The notes under the pieces are model-generated. The model was not told the DNA's origin. It saw only the letters and a program-made list of their open reading frames with translations, and did not search any database. DNA of 64,000 nucleotides, taken from contig NZ_FNWS01000002.1 in the NCBI RefSeq assembly GCF_900108455.1, positions 220,130 through 284,129 of the forward strand, read 5' to 3'. The position numbers and the translations under genes are program-made. Numbering within the stretch: the first letter of the stretch is position 1; the number at the start of each line of letters is the position of its first letter. Source of the stretch: Fructobacillus pseudoficulneus. GTDB taxonomy: Bacteria > Bacillota > Bacilli > Lactobacillales > Lactobacillaceae. Below are positions 28,592 through 35,685 of this stretch, piece by piece.

Positions 28592-28598
28592 ATTATAG
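28592..28598 (-). promoter_or_regulatory. Likely -10 box of ruvB, very close to the start codon
   Basis: TATAAT lies on the minus strand just upstream of the ATG at 28584, leaving room for zero or one 5' base. The -35 is poor. Confidence 0.5.
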
Positions 28599-28637
28599 CG
28601 CACTTATTCCAGAGATTTCTTGGCCTTTTACCAAAAA

Positions 28638-28663
28638 GAAAAACGCCCTGTTTCAGGCGCTTT
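28638..28663 (-). terminator. Terminator after rdgB
   Basis: GCGCC/GGGCG-type stem with an inner TG/CA pair and AAA loop, followed by TTTTTCTTTTT on the minus strand. Confidence 0.75.
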
Positions 28664-28673
28664 CCATCAAATT

Positions 28674-29279
28674 TTATTTGTTTAACCAAATGGGCATTGC
28701 GGCAACCAACTGTTCCAAAGCTCGTCCACGATGTGACACGTGGTTTTTTTCATCAACCGTCATTTGAGCAAAGGTTTTACCAGCTGGTTCATAATAAAAA
28801 ATTGGATCATAGCCAAACAAATTATCTCCGGCCGGCTCCTCTGTAATTAAGCCGTCAACCTGGCCACTGACAACCAAATCCTCTCGCCCTGGGCCAATCA
28901 ATTCCATCACCGTGGTGAAATGTGCTTGTCGTTCCGTTCCGCTTTTACCAGCGAGCTTAGTCAAAACCTTCGCATTATTCGCGGCATCATCATGGTCGCC
29001 TGCATAGCGGGCCGAATAGACGCCAGGCTCACCACCAAGAGCCGGAATCGTCAAGCCAGAATCATCTGCCAGAATATAATCTGCCGGGTAGACTGACTGC
29101 AAGGCGGCTGTCTTCTTATGGACATTTTCGGCAAAGGTCGTACCATCTTCTACAATTTCTGGTACCTGATCCAAGTCCTTCAAGGATAATACTTGCAAAT
29201 CAATTTTGGCCTGGTCTAAGGCCTCTTTAATCTCAACAACTTTATGAGCATTTCCCGTCGCAATAATTAGGCGTGGCAT
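28674..29279 (-). CDS. rdgB: XTP/dITP diphosphatase (RdgB/HAM1 family)
   Basis: House-cleaning pyrophosphatase removing non-canonical purine nucleotides. 201 residues: [13 protein letters not shown] (about 4-16), the acidic [13 protein letters not shown] (about 70-82) with GVYSARYAG, and FGYDPIFY plus SHRGRAL at the end, all family marks. 41 bp downstream of murI, a usual pairing in lactobacilli. Confidence 0.95.
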   Translation of the reverse strand: MPRLIIATGNAHKVVEIKEALDQAKIDLQVLSLKDLDQVPEIVEDGTTFAENVHKKTAALQSVYPADYILADDSGLTIPALGGEPGVYSARYAGDHDDAANNAKVLTKLAGKSGTERQAHFTTVMELIGPGREDLVVSGQVDGLITEEPAGDNLFGYDPIFYYEPAGKTFAQMTVDEKNHVSHRGRALEQLVAAMPIWLNK

Positions 29280-29320
29280 TATGTCTCCCTTAAATTTCTT
29301 CTATCCGTTCGTCTTTCGGT

Positions 29321-30133
29321 TTATGGTAAATCCAGATGGCTAAAATGCCAATCGTGTTCCTTGCCCAACCACTGCTCAGCAATCGTGCTGAAAGTGTCAA
29401 CGGCACCAGTTGTGTACAAATGGTAGTTCGCCGTTGCTTCTTCAGACTGGGCCAAATCATTTTTGGCTAAGAAGTCGGCCAGCTTTTCAGCCGTCGCTAC
29501 TCCTGGATCAACCAAAGTCACCTCTGGCCCCAGTGCTTGTTGAATCGACTGAGCCAACAAAGGAAAATGGGTACAACCCAAAACCAAGGTATCAATCCCA
29601 GCCTGCTTCAATGGTGCCAAATGCTTAGCCACCAAAGCCGGTACATCGGCATCTTGATACCGATTTTGCTCGACTAATTGGACAAAGTCTGGTTCTGCTT
29701 GCGCATAAACTTGACTATCAGGAGCAGCCGCTTTGATTTCGGCCTGATATTGGCCTGAATCAACCGTTCCCTGCGTTGCAATCACGCCAATTTTACGTGT
29801 TTTACTTGCCAAGACGGCTGATTGAACACCAGAGTCAATCACACCAATGACAGGTATCGCTAATTCGGCTTGCAAAGCCGGTAAGGCACAAGCCGTCGCC
29901 GTATTGCAGGCAATCGCTAAGGCCTTGATATCATGTTCTTTAATTAAATACTGGGCAATCTGCCGCGTGAAGGCCAAGACTTCCTCTGGTTCTCTTGGAC
30001 CATAAGGCATCCGGGCAGTGTCACCAACATATACGATTGATTCGGCTGGCATTTGACGAACGGCTGCTTTTAAGACCGTTAGACCGCCAATCCCCGAATC
30101 CATCATGCCAATTGCTTTTTGATTTTTCTTCAT
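29321..30133 (-). CDS. murI: Glutamate racemase
   Basis: Makes D-glutamate for peptidoglycan. 270 residues: MDSGIGGLTVL (about 11-21), YVGDTARMPYG (about 35-45), catalytic Cys in AIACNTATA (about 73-81) and in LGCTHFPLL (about 184-192). Divergent from the YslB-like gene; likely operon with rdgB. Confidence 0.96.
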   Translation of the reverse strand: MKKNQKAIGMMDSGIGGLTVLKAAVRQMPAESIVYVGDTARMPYGPREPEEVLAFTRQIAQYLIKEHDIKALAIACNTATACALPALQAELAIPVIGVIDSGVQSAVLASKTRKIGVIATQGTVDSGQYQAEIKAAAPDSQVYAQAEPDFVQLVEQNRYQDADVPALVAKHLAPLKQAGIDTLVLGCTHFPLLAQSIQQALGPEVTLVDPGVATAEKLADFLAKNDLAQSEEATANYHLYTTGAVDTFSTIAEQWLGKEHDWHFSHLDLP

Positions 30134-30196
30134 AACTTTTATTATCGACCGTTACCAATAAATTGGCAAGCCTTTCACCACGTTTAATCGTTCTTT

Positions 30197-30205
30197 TGCT
30201 ATAAT
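30197..30205 (+). promoter_or_regulatory. Extended -10 promoter of the YslB-like gene
   Basis: TGCTATAAT (TG at 30197, TATAAT 30200-30205) 26 bases before the ATG at 30231. No -35 needed for an extended -10 promoter. Confidence 0.6.
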
Positions 30206-30230
30206 GTTTTTTAGAAAGGAATCATTACTT

Positions 30231-31010
30231 ATGACAAAAGCCAACTCAAACGTTCAAACCCAGACTGTGGACGCCTTCGCCCCCCTTCTTTTACGAGATG
30301 CCCTTTTAGCCAATATCTTAACTGATGACTATGCTAACATCACGTACTGGGCCGGCAAGGAATTGGCTCGTCAGTTCCCTGTTGAAACCAGTGCCGACCT
30401 GCCACACTTTTTCAAAAAAGCTGCCTTTGGTAATTTAACGATTAAATACCAGGGTCCAGACCAGCAACAATGGCTGCTCGACGGCCCAATCGTGGCGGCT
30501 CGTTTAGCCACCAACCGGCAAGCAGACTTCTCCTTGGAAACTGGCTTTTTAGCCCAACAACTGGAAATTCAATCTGAATTTGTTGCAGAAGGAACATTTC
30601 AGGTTTCCGCCCGTCAACAGACCGTTACCATTACAATCCTAGCGGATATGTCTCACAAAATTTCTTCTCTGACTTCTTCTGAGCAAGTTTCGCTCCGCGA
30701 ACGCTTCTTAGACCAGGCAGAAGAAATTGCTGTTCAAGACGTGGATGAAAATCCAAATTTCGCCGCGACCACAGCAACAACTTCCGTTAGCGAAGCTGCC
30801 GAAGCCGTCACTAGACAAACTAGCCAAGCAACTAGTCAGGCAGCAGAACCAGCTGAATCAACGACTGAATTTGACTTCGACGAACCAGCCGAAAGCATTG
30901 TGGCTGACTCACTTTCAGTTGACCAATCAATTACGAATTCCCTGTTGGCCTTTGGTAAGAACCGTAAGAATTCGACCAAAAATGACCAACACTCAAGCCT
31001 TAATCAATAA
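30231..31010 (+). CDS. DUF2507 / YslB-like protein with C-terminal extension
   Basis: 259 residues from ATG 30231 (AAAGGA upstream); the earlier ATG at 30204 lies inside the -10 box. Residues about 20-150 match the YslB/DUF2507 pattern: LLRDALLANILTDDYANITYWAGKELARQFPV, then an alpha/beta body. Function unknown; the fold is related to V4R/heme-NO-like ligand domains. After about residue 165 comes a low-complexity Ala/Thr/Ser/Glu tail of about 90 residues ending in a basic segment (GKNRKNSTK), unusual for this normally about 150-residue family. Confidence 0.8.
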   Translation: MTKANSNVQTQTVDAFAPLLLRDALLANILTDDYANITYWAGKELARQFPVETSADLPHFFKKAAFGNLTIKYQGPDQQQWLLDGPIVAARLATNRQADFSLETGFLAQQLEIQSEFVAEGTFQVSARQQTVTITILADMSHKISSLTSSEQVSLRERFLDQAEEIAVQDVDENPNFAATTATTSVSEAAEAVTRQTSQATSQAAEPAESTTEFDFDEPAESIVADSLSVDQSITNSLLAFGKNRKNSTKNDQHSSLNQ

Positions 31011-31015
31011 GGTCA

Positions 31016-31047
31016 AAGCCGCCAACAGTCAGTATGGCGGTTTTTTC
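31016..31047 (+). terminator. Terminator after the YslB-like gene
   Basis: CCGCC / GGCGG stem with a 12-base loop followed by TTTTTT. Confidence 0.75.
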
Positions 31048-31062
31048 CTCACTAAAACAGAC

Positions 31063-31103
31063 AAATAAAGAAGCCAACGAATATTCGTTGGCTTCTTTAT
31101 TTT
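31063..31103. terminator. Terminator of the DEAD-helicase operon
   Basis: Perfect 14-bp stem AAAGAAGCCAACGA / TCGTTGGCTTCTTT with ATAT loop, flanked by A/T runs on both sides. Confidence 0.9.
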
Positions 31104-32463
31104 AATCGCTTTCTTTATTGCGGCGACGTGTATTCCGACGTTCTTGCCGCATTTCGATTCGACGATCCATTTGGCGCTTGCGCTTGATGTTATTTTTAAT
31201 CTGACGCTTGTAGCCAGGCTTCACATTTTTCTTCTTTTTCTTAACCATCCCGACCATTTCAGGGTCAAGCTTGTTGGTCGTTGCATGTCGCTGTGTCCGG
31301 GCCTTCCGGTCCTTGACAGCCACAATTTCATCCCCACGAATTTGCTTGTGGGCAAATTCGATGCCCAGGTTTTCCAATTGAGCAATCTTGTCTTCTTCAT
31401 CAGGACCATAAAGGGTAACGGCCGTTCCGGCCATCCCGTTTCGTCCAGTTCGTCCAACTCGGTGAACGAAGAATTCCAATTCATCGGGAACACCATCATT
31501 AATGACGTGCGAAACCCCTTCAATATCGATTCCGCGGGCCGCTAAATCAGTCGCCACAACATATTGGTAATCAAGGTGCAAAATCCCCTTCATCGTCCGA
31601 CGCCGTTCGCGCGGTGGAATGTCACCATGAATTTCGGCGACTTTCAACCCTTGACCGCGCAAATGTGCCGCCAATTCCTTAGCCCGTTCCTTGGTATTAG
31701 CAAAAATCAGGGCCAAATAAGGATTGAAGATTGACAATAATTTGTCAATCACTTCTTCCTTATCCTTTGATTTCGTTGGCACCAGCCAGTTATCAATGGT
31801 ATCAGCAATCGTTGCTTCCGTTGGAATCGTTTGGAAGTCAGGGTTATCCAAATACTTCTTCAAAAACGGCTTCAACTTTTCGGGCATCGTTGCCGAGAAA
31901 ACCAGTGTCTGCAAGTCCTTTGGCATGGCTCCGGCTAAGAAGTCCACTTCTTCCAAGAAGCCCATGTCCAAAGTCATGTCGGCCTCATCGACAACCAAGG
32001 TCTTAACCTGGTTGACCACCAAGGCCCCACTTTGCACTAAATCCTTCAACCGGCCGGGTGTTCCGACAACGATTTGGGCCTGGTGCTTTTCCAACTGACG
32101 AATTTGGCGGGCCTTATCAGTTCCCCCAACGTATTCAGCAATTGAAAGCTTGACCAATTCCATTGCTTCTGCAAATTGGCGGGCCGCCTTGGCAATTTGT
32201 GCTGCCAATTCCCGTGATGGCGTCGTAATGACCACCTGCGTCTGCTGTAGTTCTGGCTGCAAGTGATCAAAGATTGGTACCAAGAAAGTATGTGTCTTTC
32301 CAGATCCAGTCTGTGATTGCCCGACAACATCCCCACCACGAAGAATGGTTGGAATTAACCGAGCTTGAATTGGTGTTGGCTGGTCAAAGCCAATTTTCTT
32401 TAAGGCCGACAAAACTGCCGGCTTTAAGTTGTACTCACCAAATTGTTGGTTCGAATTTACCAT
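31102..32463 (-). CDS. cshB: DEAD-box RNA helicase (CshB-like)
   Basis: 453 residues with the helicase motifs in order: Q-motif region GFDQPTPIQ, SQTGSGKT (I), PSRELAAQ (Ia), VDEADMTLDMGF (II), SATMP (III), IFANTKERAKELAAHL, TDLAARGIDI and HRVGRTGRNGMAG (VI). The C-terminal about 70 residues are very basic (KKKKKNVKPGYKRQIKNN), an RNA-binding tail. Next to nrnA as in several Firmicutes, where CshB works in cold growth and RNA turnover. cshB rather than cshA is inferred from length and context. Confidence 0.88.
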   Translation of the reverse strand: MVNSNQQFGEYNLKPAVLSALKKIGFDQPTPIQARLIPTILRGGDVVGQSQTGSGKTHTFLVPIFDHLQPELQQTQVVITTPSRELAAQIAKAARQFAEAMELVKLSIAEYVGGTDKARQIRQLEKHQAQIVVGTPGRLKDLVQSGALVVNQVKTLVVDEADMTLDMGFLEEVDFLAGAMPKDLQTLVFSATMPEKLKPFLKKYLDNPDFQTIPTEATIADTIDNWLVPTKSKDKEEVIDKLLSIFNPYLALIFANTKERAKELAAHLRGQGLKVAEIHGDIPPRERRRTMKGILHLDYQYVVATDLAARGIDIEGVSHVINDGVPDELEFFVHRVGRTGRNGMAGTAVTLYGPDEEDKIAQLENLGIEFAHKQIRGDEIVAVKDRKARTQRHATTNKLDPEMVGMVKKKKKNVKPGYKRQIKNNIKRKRQMDRRIEMRQERRNTRRRNKESD

Positions 32464-32481
32464 AAAATTTCCTTCAAATAA

Positions 32482-33447
32482 TTAATCTTGATCTGCTTTT
32501 AGTGCAGCATCGACTCGGTCAATCACCTTTTGAATGTCCGCTTCGCTATAAGCCCAGGCTCCAGAGGCCATTGGGTGTCCTCCACCATCAAAGTCTTGCG
32601 CAATCGTATTGATCACCACTGACCGTGATCGCAAGCGAACCCGGTAGTCACCGTTTTCTTGCTCTTCAAAAATCGCCCAAGCCTTCACACGGTCAATCCG
32701 TGATGGAATCGAGACAACAAATGAAGTCCCGGCATTGCCCAAATCAAAGCTGTCAATCAAGTCGCGCTTTAAGACAACGTAACCAAATCCCGATGGCAAG
32801 ACATTGGTGTGTTGCATCACATACCCAGAAAACTTAACCGCATTTTCAGACAAAGTGGTCATGGCATTGTAGACCTTTTGGTAGTCAAAGCCATAGTTAA
32901 TCAATTGACCAGCAACATCAAAAGTCTCTTGGTCCAAAGAATACAAGAAACGACCGGTGTCACCGATGATGCCGATGTATAAGAAGCGGGCGGCTTCCTT
33001 GGTCATCTTCAATCCTTGGTCCTTCAATGCCTCATAAAACTTATAAATCAAAACAGAAGTGGCTGAGGTCTCATCTTCAACCCACTGCCAATCCCCGTAA
33101 GGTTCAACGTTTGGATGGTGGTCAATCTTAACAACTTCCAGGCCATTGCGCCAACGTTGGTCATCAATTCGTGGATCATTGGCTGTATCACAGACAATCA
33201 CCAGGGCCTTCTTATAAGCGGCATCCGGAATTTCATCTGCAATTGGCTGGCCATCGCCAATCCAGGCTAGGCCCGGAATTTCTTTTCCAACGGCATAAAT
33301 TTTCTTTTCAGGAAATGATGCCTTTAAAATGGCTTGCAAACCAAGCTGTGATCCATAAGCATCTGGATCAGGGCGCTGGTGTCGGTGAATAATAATCGTG
33401 TCATAACGCTTAATCTGTTCTAAAATATCTTCGTGAATTTTGGCCAT
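32482..33447 (-). CDS. nrnA: DHH-family nanoRNase / pAp phosphatase NrnA
   Basis: Degrades 2-5-mer RNAs and 3'-phosphoadenosine 5'-phosphate. 321 residues with RHQRPDPDAYGSQ (metal site, about 22-34), CDTANDPRID (about 91-100), KIDHHPN (DHH, about 109-115) and the DHHA1 GGGHPMASGAW near the C-terminus. 18 bp upstream of the helicase gene, one operon. Confidence 0.94.
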   Translation of the reverse strand: MAKIHEDILEQIKRYDTIIIHRHQRPDPDAYGSQLGLQAILKASFPEKKIYAVGKEIPGLAWIGDGQPIADEIPDAAYKKALVIVCDTANDPRIDDQRWRNGLEVVKIDHHPNVEPYGDWQWVEDETSATSVLIYKFYEALKDQGLKMTKEAARFLYIGIIGDTGRFLYSLDQETFDVAGQLINYGFDYQKVYNAMTTLSENAVKFSGYVMQHTNVLPSGFGYVVLKRDLIDSFDLGNAGTSFVVSIPSRIDRVKAWAIFEEQENGDYRVRLRSRSVVINTIAQDFDGGGHPMASGAWAYSEADIQKVIDRVDAALKADQD

Positions 33448-33480
33448 GATTGCCCTTTCAAAAATGTATTACTAGGTTTC

Positions 33481-33510
33481 ATTATACCTTACTTAGGCAG
33501 TTGATTGTAA
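33481..33510 (-). promoter_or_regulatory. Putative nrnA promoter
   Basis: Minus-strand TTACAA (33510-33505), 18-bp spacer, TATAAT (33486-33481), about 33 bases before the ATG. Confidence 0.5.
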
Positions 33511-33524
33511 GTATCAAGGCCCAA

Positions 33525-34625
33525 TCAGTCATTCTCAAAATCAAAGAGCGACAATGGCTGAAAGGCTTGTGGCGACACATTTGAAAAAGTAATTCCCAGT
33601 AGACGGATGGCAAAGTCATCCGGGTACAAATCATCAAAAATTGATTGCGCCTTACGGGCCAAAAAATCGGGGTCCAGGTTAAAGGGCACGGACTGTGTCA
33701 CCGCCCGTGTTTGTGTCTGATAATCGTCGTCGCGGACCTTGATGTTCAATGTTCGCCCGACCAGGTGTTTCTTTTCCATATTGGCCACCACTTTGGTCGC
33801 TAAATCTTTAAAAGTTGCCAGCACCTGTTCCCGGTTGTGCAGCGGGAATTCAAAGGTGCTTTCCTTTCCCAATGACTGCCTAACCCGATGGTCTTTCACT
33901 TGGCCAAAGTGGGTCGCCCGCGCCTGCCAATACAGTTGGTCACCAAAGGAACCAAAGTGGACCCGCAAGTCGTCTTGACTCATAGCACGCAGGTCTGCCC
34001 CAGTCTGGATGCCCAACTTTTCAAACTTCTCCTGGGCCTTTTTCCCAACACCACGAAATTCTTTAATTGGCAATGCCGCCACAAAGTCCAGCGCAACCGC
34101 TGGTGTAATCACGGTGACGCCGTTTGGTTTATGATGTTCCGATCCTAATTTGGCCAGCACCTTATTATAGGAAACTCCGACCGAACAAGTCAGTTTGGTC
34201 TCTTGCCAAATGCGGTGCCGCAACTTGGCCGCCAAGGTTGTAGCAGCCAAGGGATTCGCGGTCACGTCGAGATAGGCTTCATCCAATGCGACCGGCTCCA
34301 TCACGTCCGTAAATTCAGCAAAAATTGCATGAATCTGCGCCGATATTTGCCGATATTTGTCAAAGTCAGGCGCAACGAAAACGGCATTCGGGCAGGCCCT
34401 CTTCGCCTCAATTGAACCCATCGCCGAATGGACTCCAGCCTGTCTGGCTAAATAATTAGCAGTTGCCACGACCCCATGTCCGTGGTGTTGGTCGGGATCT
34501 CGACCAATAATCAGGGGGACTGTCTTCAAAGCTGGATTGTCCCGCATTTCAACTTGGGCATAAAACGCATCCAAATCAACATGCAAAATTTTTCGCTCAT
34601 CACGTGCCTGTAAAAATTCAGCCAT
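33525..34625 (-). CDS. dinB: DNA polymerase IV
   Basis: Y-family translesion polymerase. 366 residues: catalytic HVDLDAFYAQVE (Asp, about 18-29), VVATANYLARQAGV, DEAYLDVT (Asp-Glu, about 111-118) and GVSYNKVLAKLGSEHHKP; HhH segment IKEFRGVGKKAQEKF; little-finger domain from about 240. The C-terminal SLFDFEND holds a beta-clamp-binding-like LSLFD. AAGGGGG precedes the ATG. Confidence 0.96.
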   Translation of the reverse strand: MAEFLQARDERKILHVDLDAFYAQVEMRDNPALKTVPLIIGRDPDQHHGHGVVATANYLARQAGVHSAMGSIEAKRACPNAVFVAPDFDKYRQISAQIHAIFAEFTDVMEPVALDEAYLDVTANPLAATTLAAKLRHRIWQETKLTCSVGVSYNKVLAKLGSEHHKPNGVTVITPAVALDFVAALPIKEFRGVGKKAQEKFEKLGIQTGADLRAMSQDDLRVHFGSFGDQLYWQARATHFGQVKDHRVRQSLGKESTFEFPLHNREQVLATFKDLATKVVANMEKKHLVGRTLNIKVRDDDYQTQTRAVTQSVPFNLDPDFLARKAQSIFDDLYPDDFAIRLLGITFSNVSPQAFQPLSLFDFEND

Positions 34626-34651
34626 ACATCCCCCTTCCTTGATTATCTAGG

Positions 34652-34690
34652 TAAAAAGAAAAAGCCCCCACTATGTGGAAGCTTTTTGTC
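34652..34690 (-). terminator. Terminator after rplS
   Basis: AAAAAGC...GCTTTTT with inner CCAC/GTGG pairs, between the rplS stop and dinB; T-run on the minus strand. Confidence 0.78.
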
Positions 34691-34697
34691 GTGATCA

Positions 34698-35057
34698 TTA
34701 GGCGTCGATACGACGTTCCTTGATACGAGCAGCCTTGCCTTGCAAAGCACGCAAGTAGTACAACTTTGCTCGACGGACACGACCCAAACGAGTTACTTCG
34801 ATCTTGTCAACCCGTGGTGAGTGAAGTGGGAATGTACGTTCCACACCAACACCAGAAGAAATCTTACGAACAGTGTAAGTTGCTTGGATACCAGCACCCT
34901 TACGCTTGATAACAACTCCTTCAAAGAGCTGCACACGTTCGCGAGTTCCTTCAACAATTCGTGCGTGGACACGAACTGAATCACCAGCGCGGAATTCAGG
35001 AATATCTGTCCGCAATTGGGTTGAAGTTAACTTTTCTAAAATATTATTTTGACGCAT
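34698..35057 (-). CDS. rplS: 50S ribosomal protein L19
   Basis: 119 residues from ATG 35057, the second of two near ATGs, because AGGAGA is 6 bases upstream of it and too close to the first. Family text is clear: [29 protein letters not shown], then [13 protein letters not shown] and RRAKLYYLR. Monocistronic here, without rpsP/rimM/trmD. Confidence 0.97.
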   Translation of the reverse strand: MRQNNILEKLTSTQLRTDIPEFRAGDSVRVHARIVEGTRERVQLFEGVVIKRKGAGIQATYTVRKISSGVGVERTFPLHSPRVDKIEVTRLGRVRRAKLYYLRALQGKAARIKERRIDA

Positions 35058-35140
35058 TGTCATTCTCCTAATCGCTAATCTTACACTTGTCCTTGGACTA
35101 ACGCACAGCGGATTACCGTTAATTACGGCTTATAGCCAGA
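35058..35140 (-). ncRNA. Candidate L19 autoregulatory leader
   Basis: The 80-nt transcript leader of rplS contains small hairpins CCGTAATTAACGG and GTCC-AA-GGAC and lies where the Firmicute L19 leader motif is known. Identification rests on position and compact hairpins; no covariance search was possible. Confidence 0.5.
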
Positions 35141-35144
35141 GTTA

Positions 35145-35174
35145 AGTATATCAAAAATCCACCTCACCTGTAAA
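35145..35174 (-). promoter_or_regulatory. rplS promoter
   Basis: -35 TTTACA (35174-35169), 18-bp spacer, -10 TATACT (35150-35145) on the minus strand. Both boxes match consensus at five of six positions. Confidence 0.75.
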
Positions 35175-35337
35175 GGCCGTTTTTTTGACTAGTAAATCAG
35201 GCTCTTTTTATGCTAATTAGGAATATCATTATTATCGCCTGTTTATTCTCTTTAATCAAGGCAATCGAAAGGTGATTGCTACAGTCATTTTCTTGATTAT
35301 TTTCCTTAATCAGGATTCGCTGCCAAAAAAATCATGC
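35175..35337. other. Intergenic stretch between rplS promoter and the RNA locus
   Basis: AT-rich, no gene with a ribosome site on either strand. One minus-strand frame of about 37 codons is open but starts without an ATG. I see no function in it. Confidence 0.4.
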
Positions 35338-35470
35338 TACAATAAAGCCATAAGAAAAGGCCAGCAGTTAATCATGCCGACCCTAGCAAACCCGTCAAAC
35401 GGTGGCTAACCTTTATAGCTAATTAATAACCATCAGGCCGGTCAAAGCATGAGATGGTTATTTTTTATTG
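35335..35470 (+). ncRNA. Candidate antisense RNA of a type I toxin-like locus
   Basis: Extended -10 TGCTACAAT at 35335-35343 would start a transcript near 35350. It ends at a strong plus-strand terminator, ATAACCATC (35426) pairing with GATGGTTAT (35453-35461) and followed by TTTTTTATT. The predicted RNA, about 115 nt, lies antisense to the 3' part of the opposing transcript. This matches the RatA-TxpA/holin-like-toxin layout; the call is structural only. Confidence 0.5.
35426..35469 (+). terminator. Terminator of the antisense RNA candidate
   Basis: 9-bp perfect stem with an 18-base loop and T6ATT tail on the plus strand only; on the minus strand no U-tract follows. Confidence 0.8.
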
Positions 35471-35490
35471 CCAATTTTCACAATTAGCAT
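35458..35490 (-). pseudogene. Truncated toxin-like ORF (10 codons) with full-strength ribosome site
   Basis: ATG at 35490 directly behind GGAGGAGG, coding MLIVKIGNKK and then TAA, which lies in the terminator stem of the opposing RNA. Small type I toxins of Firmicutes often end in such a lysine/asparagine tail just before an AACCATC-type hairpin, but normally have a 20-residue membrane helix that is missing here. So this looks like a toxin with an internal deletion, or a peptide-free relic. The same transcript also holds an 18-codon frame without a ribosome site. Confidence 0.45.
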
Positions 35491-35544
35491 CACCTCCTCC
35501 GTTATAAAGGATAGCCACCATCTTTACTTGTTTGCTATGACTAG

Positions 35545-35553
35545 ATTATAGCA
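35545..35553 (-). promoter_or_regulatory. Extended -10 promoter of the toxin-like transcript
   Basis: TGCTATAAT on the minus strand, a perfect extended -10, about 55 bases upstream of the truncated ORF. A plausible 3' end is the stem GGTCGGCA / TGCTGGCC at 35385-35362 followed by TTTTC. Confidence 0.6.
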
Positions 35554-35644
35554 AGAATCAAAATGGGCATCTTCCACTACAAATGTCTTTCTTAAAGCAG
35601 CCCTTTACTAAACTTTCCCGCGTTTAAATCAACAAACTGACCAT

Positions 35645-35680
35645 AAAAAAAGCAACTCAACCGAGTTGCTTTTTTTATCA
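35645..35680 (-). terminator. Terminator after pgcA
   Basis: AGCAACTC-AACC-GAGTTGCT, 8-bp stem with long A- and T-runs. Confidence 0.9.
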
Positions 35681-35685
35681 TCTTT

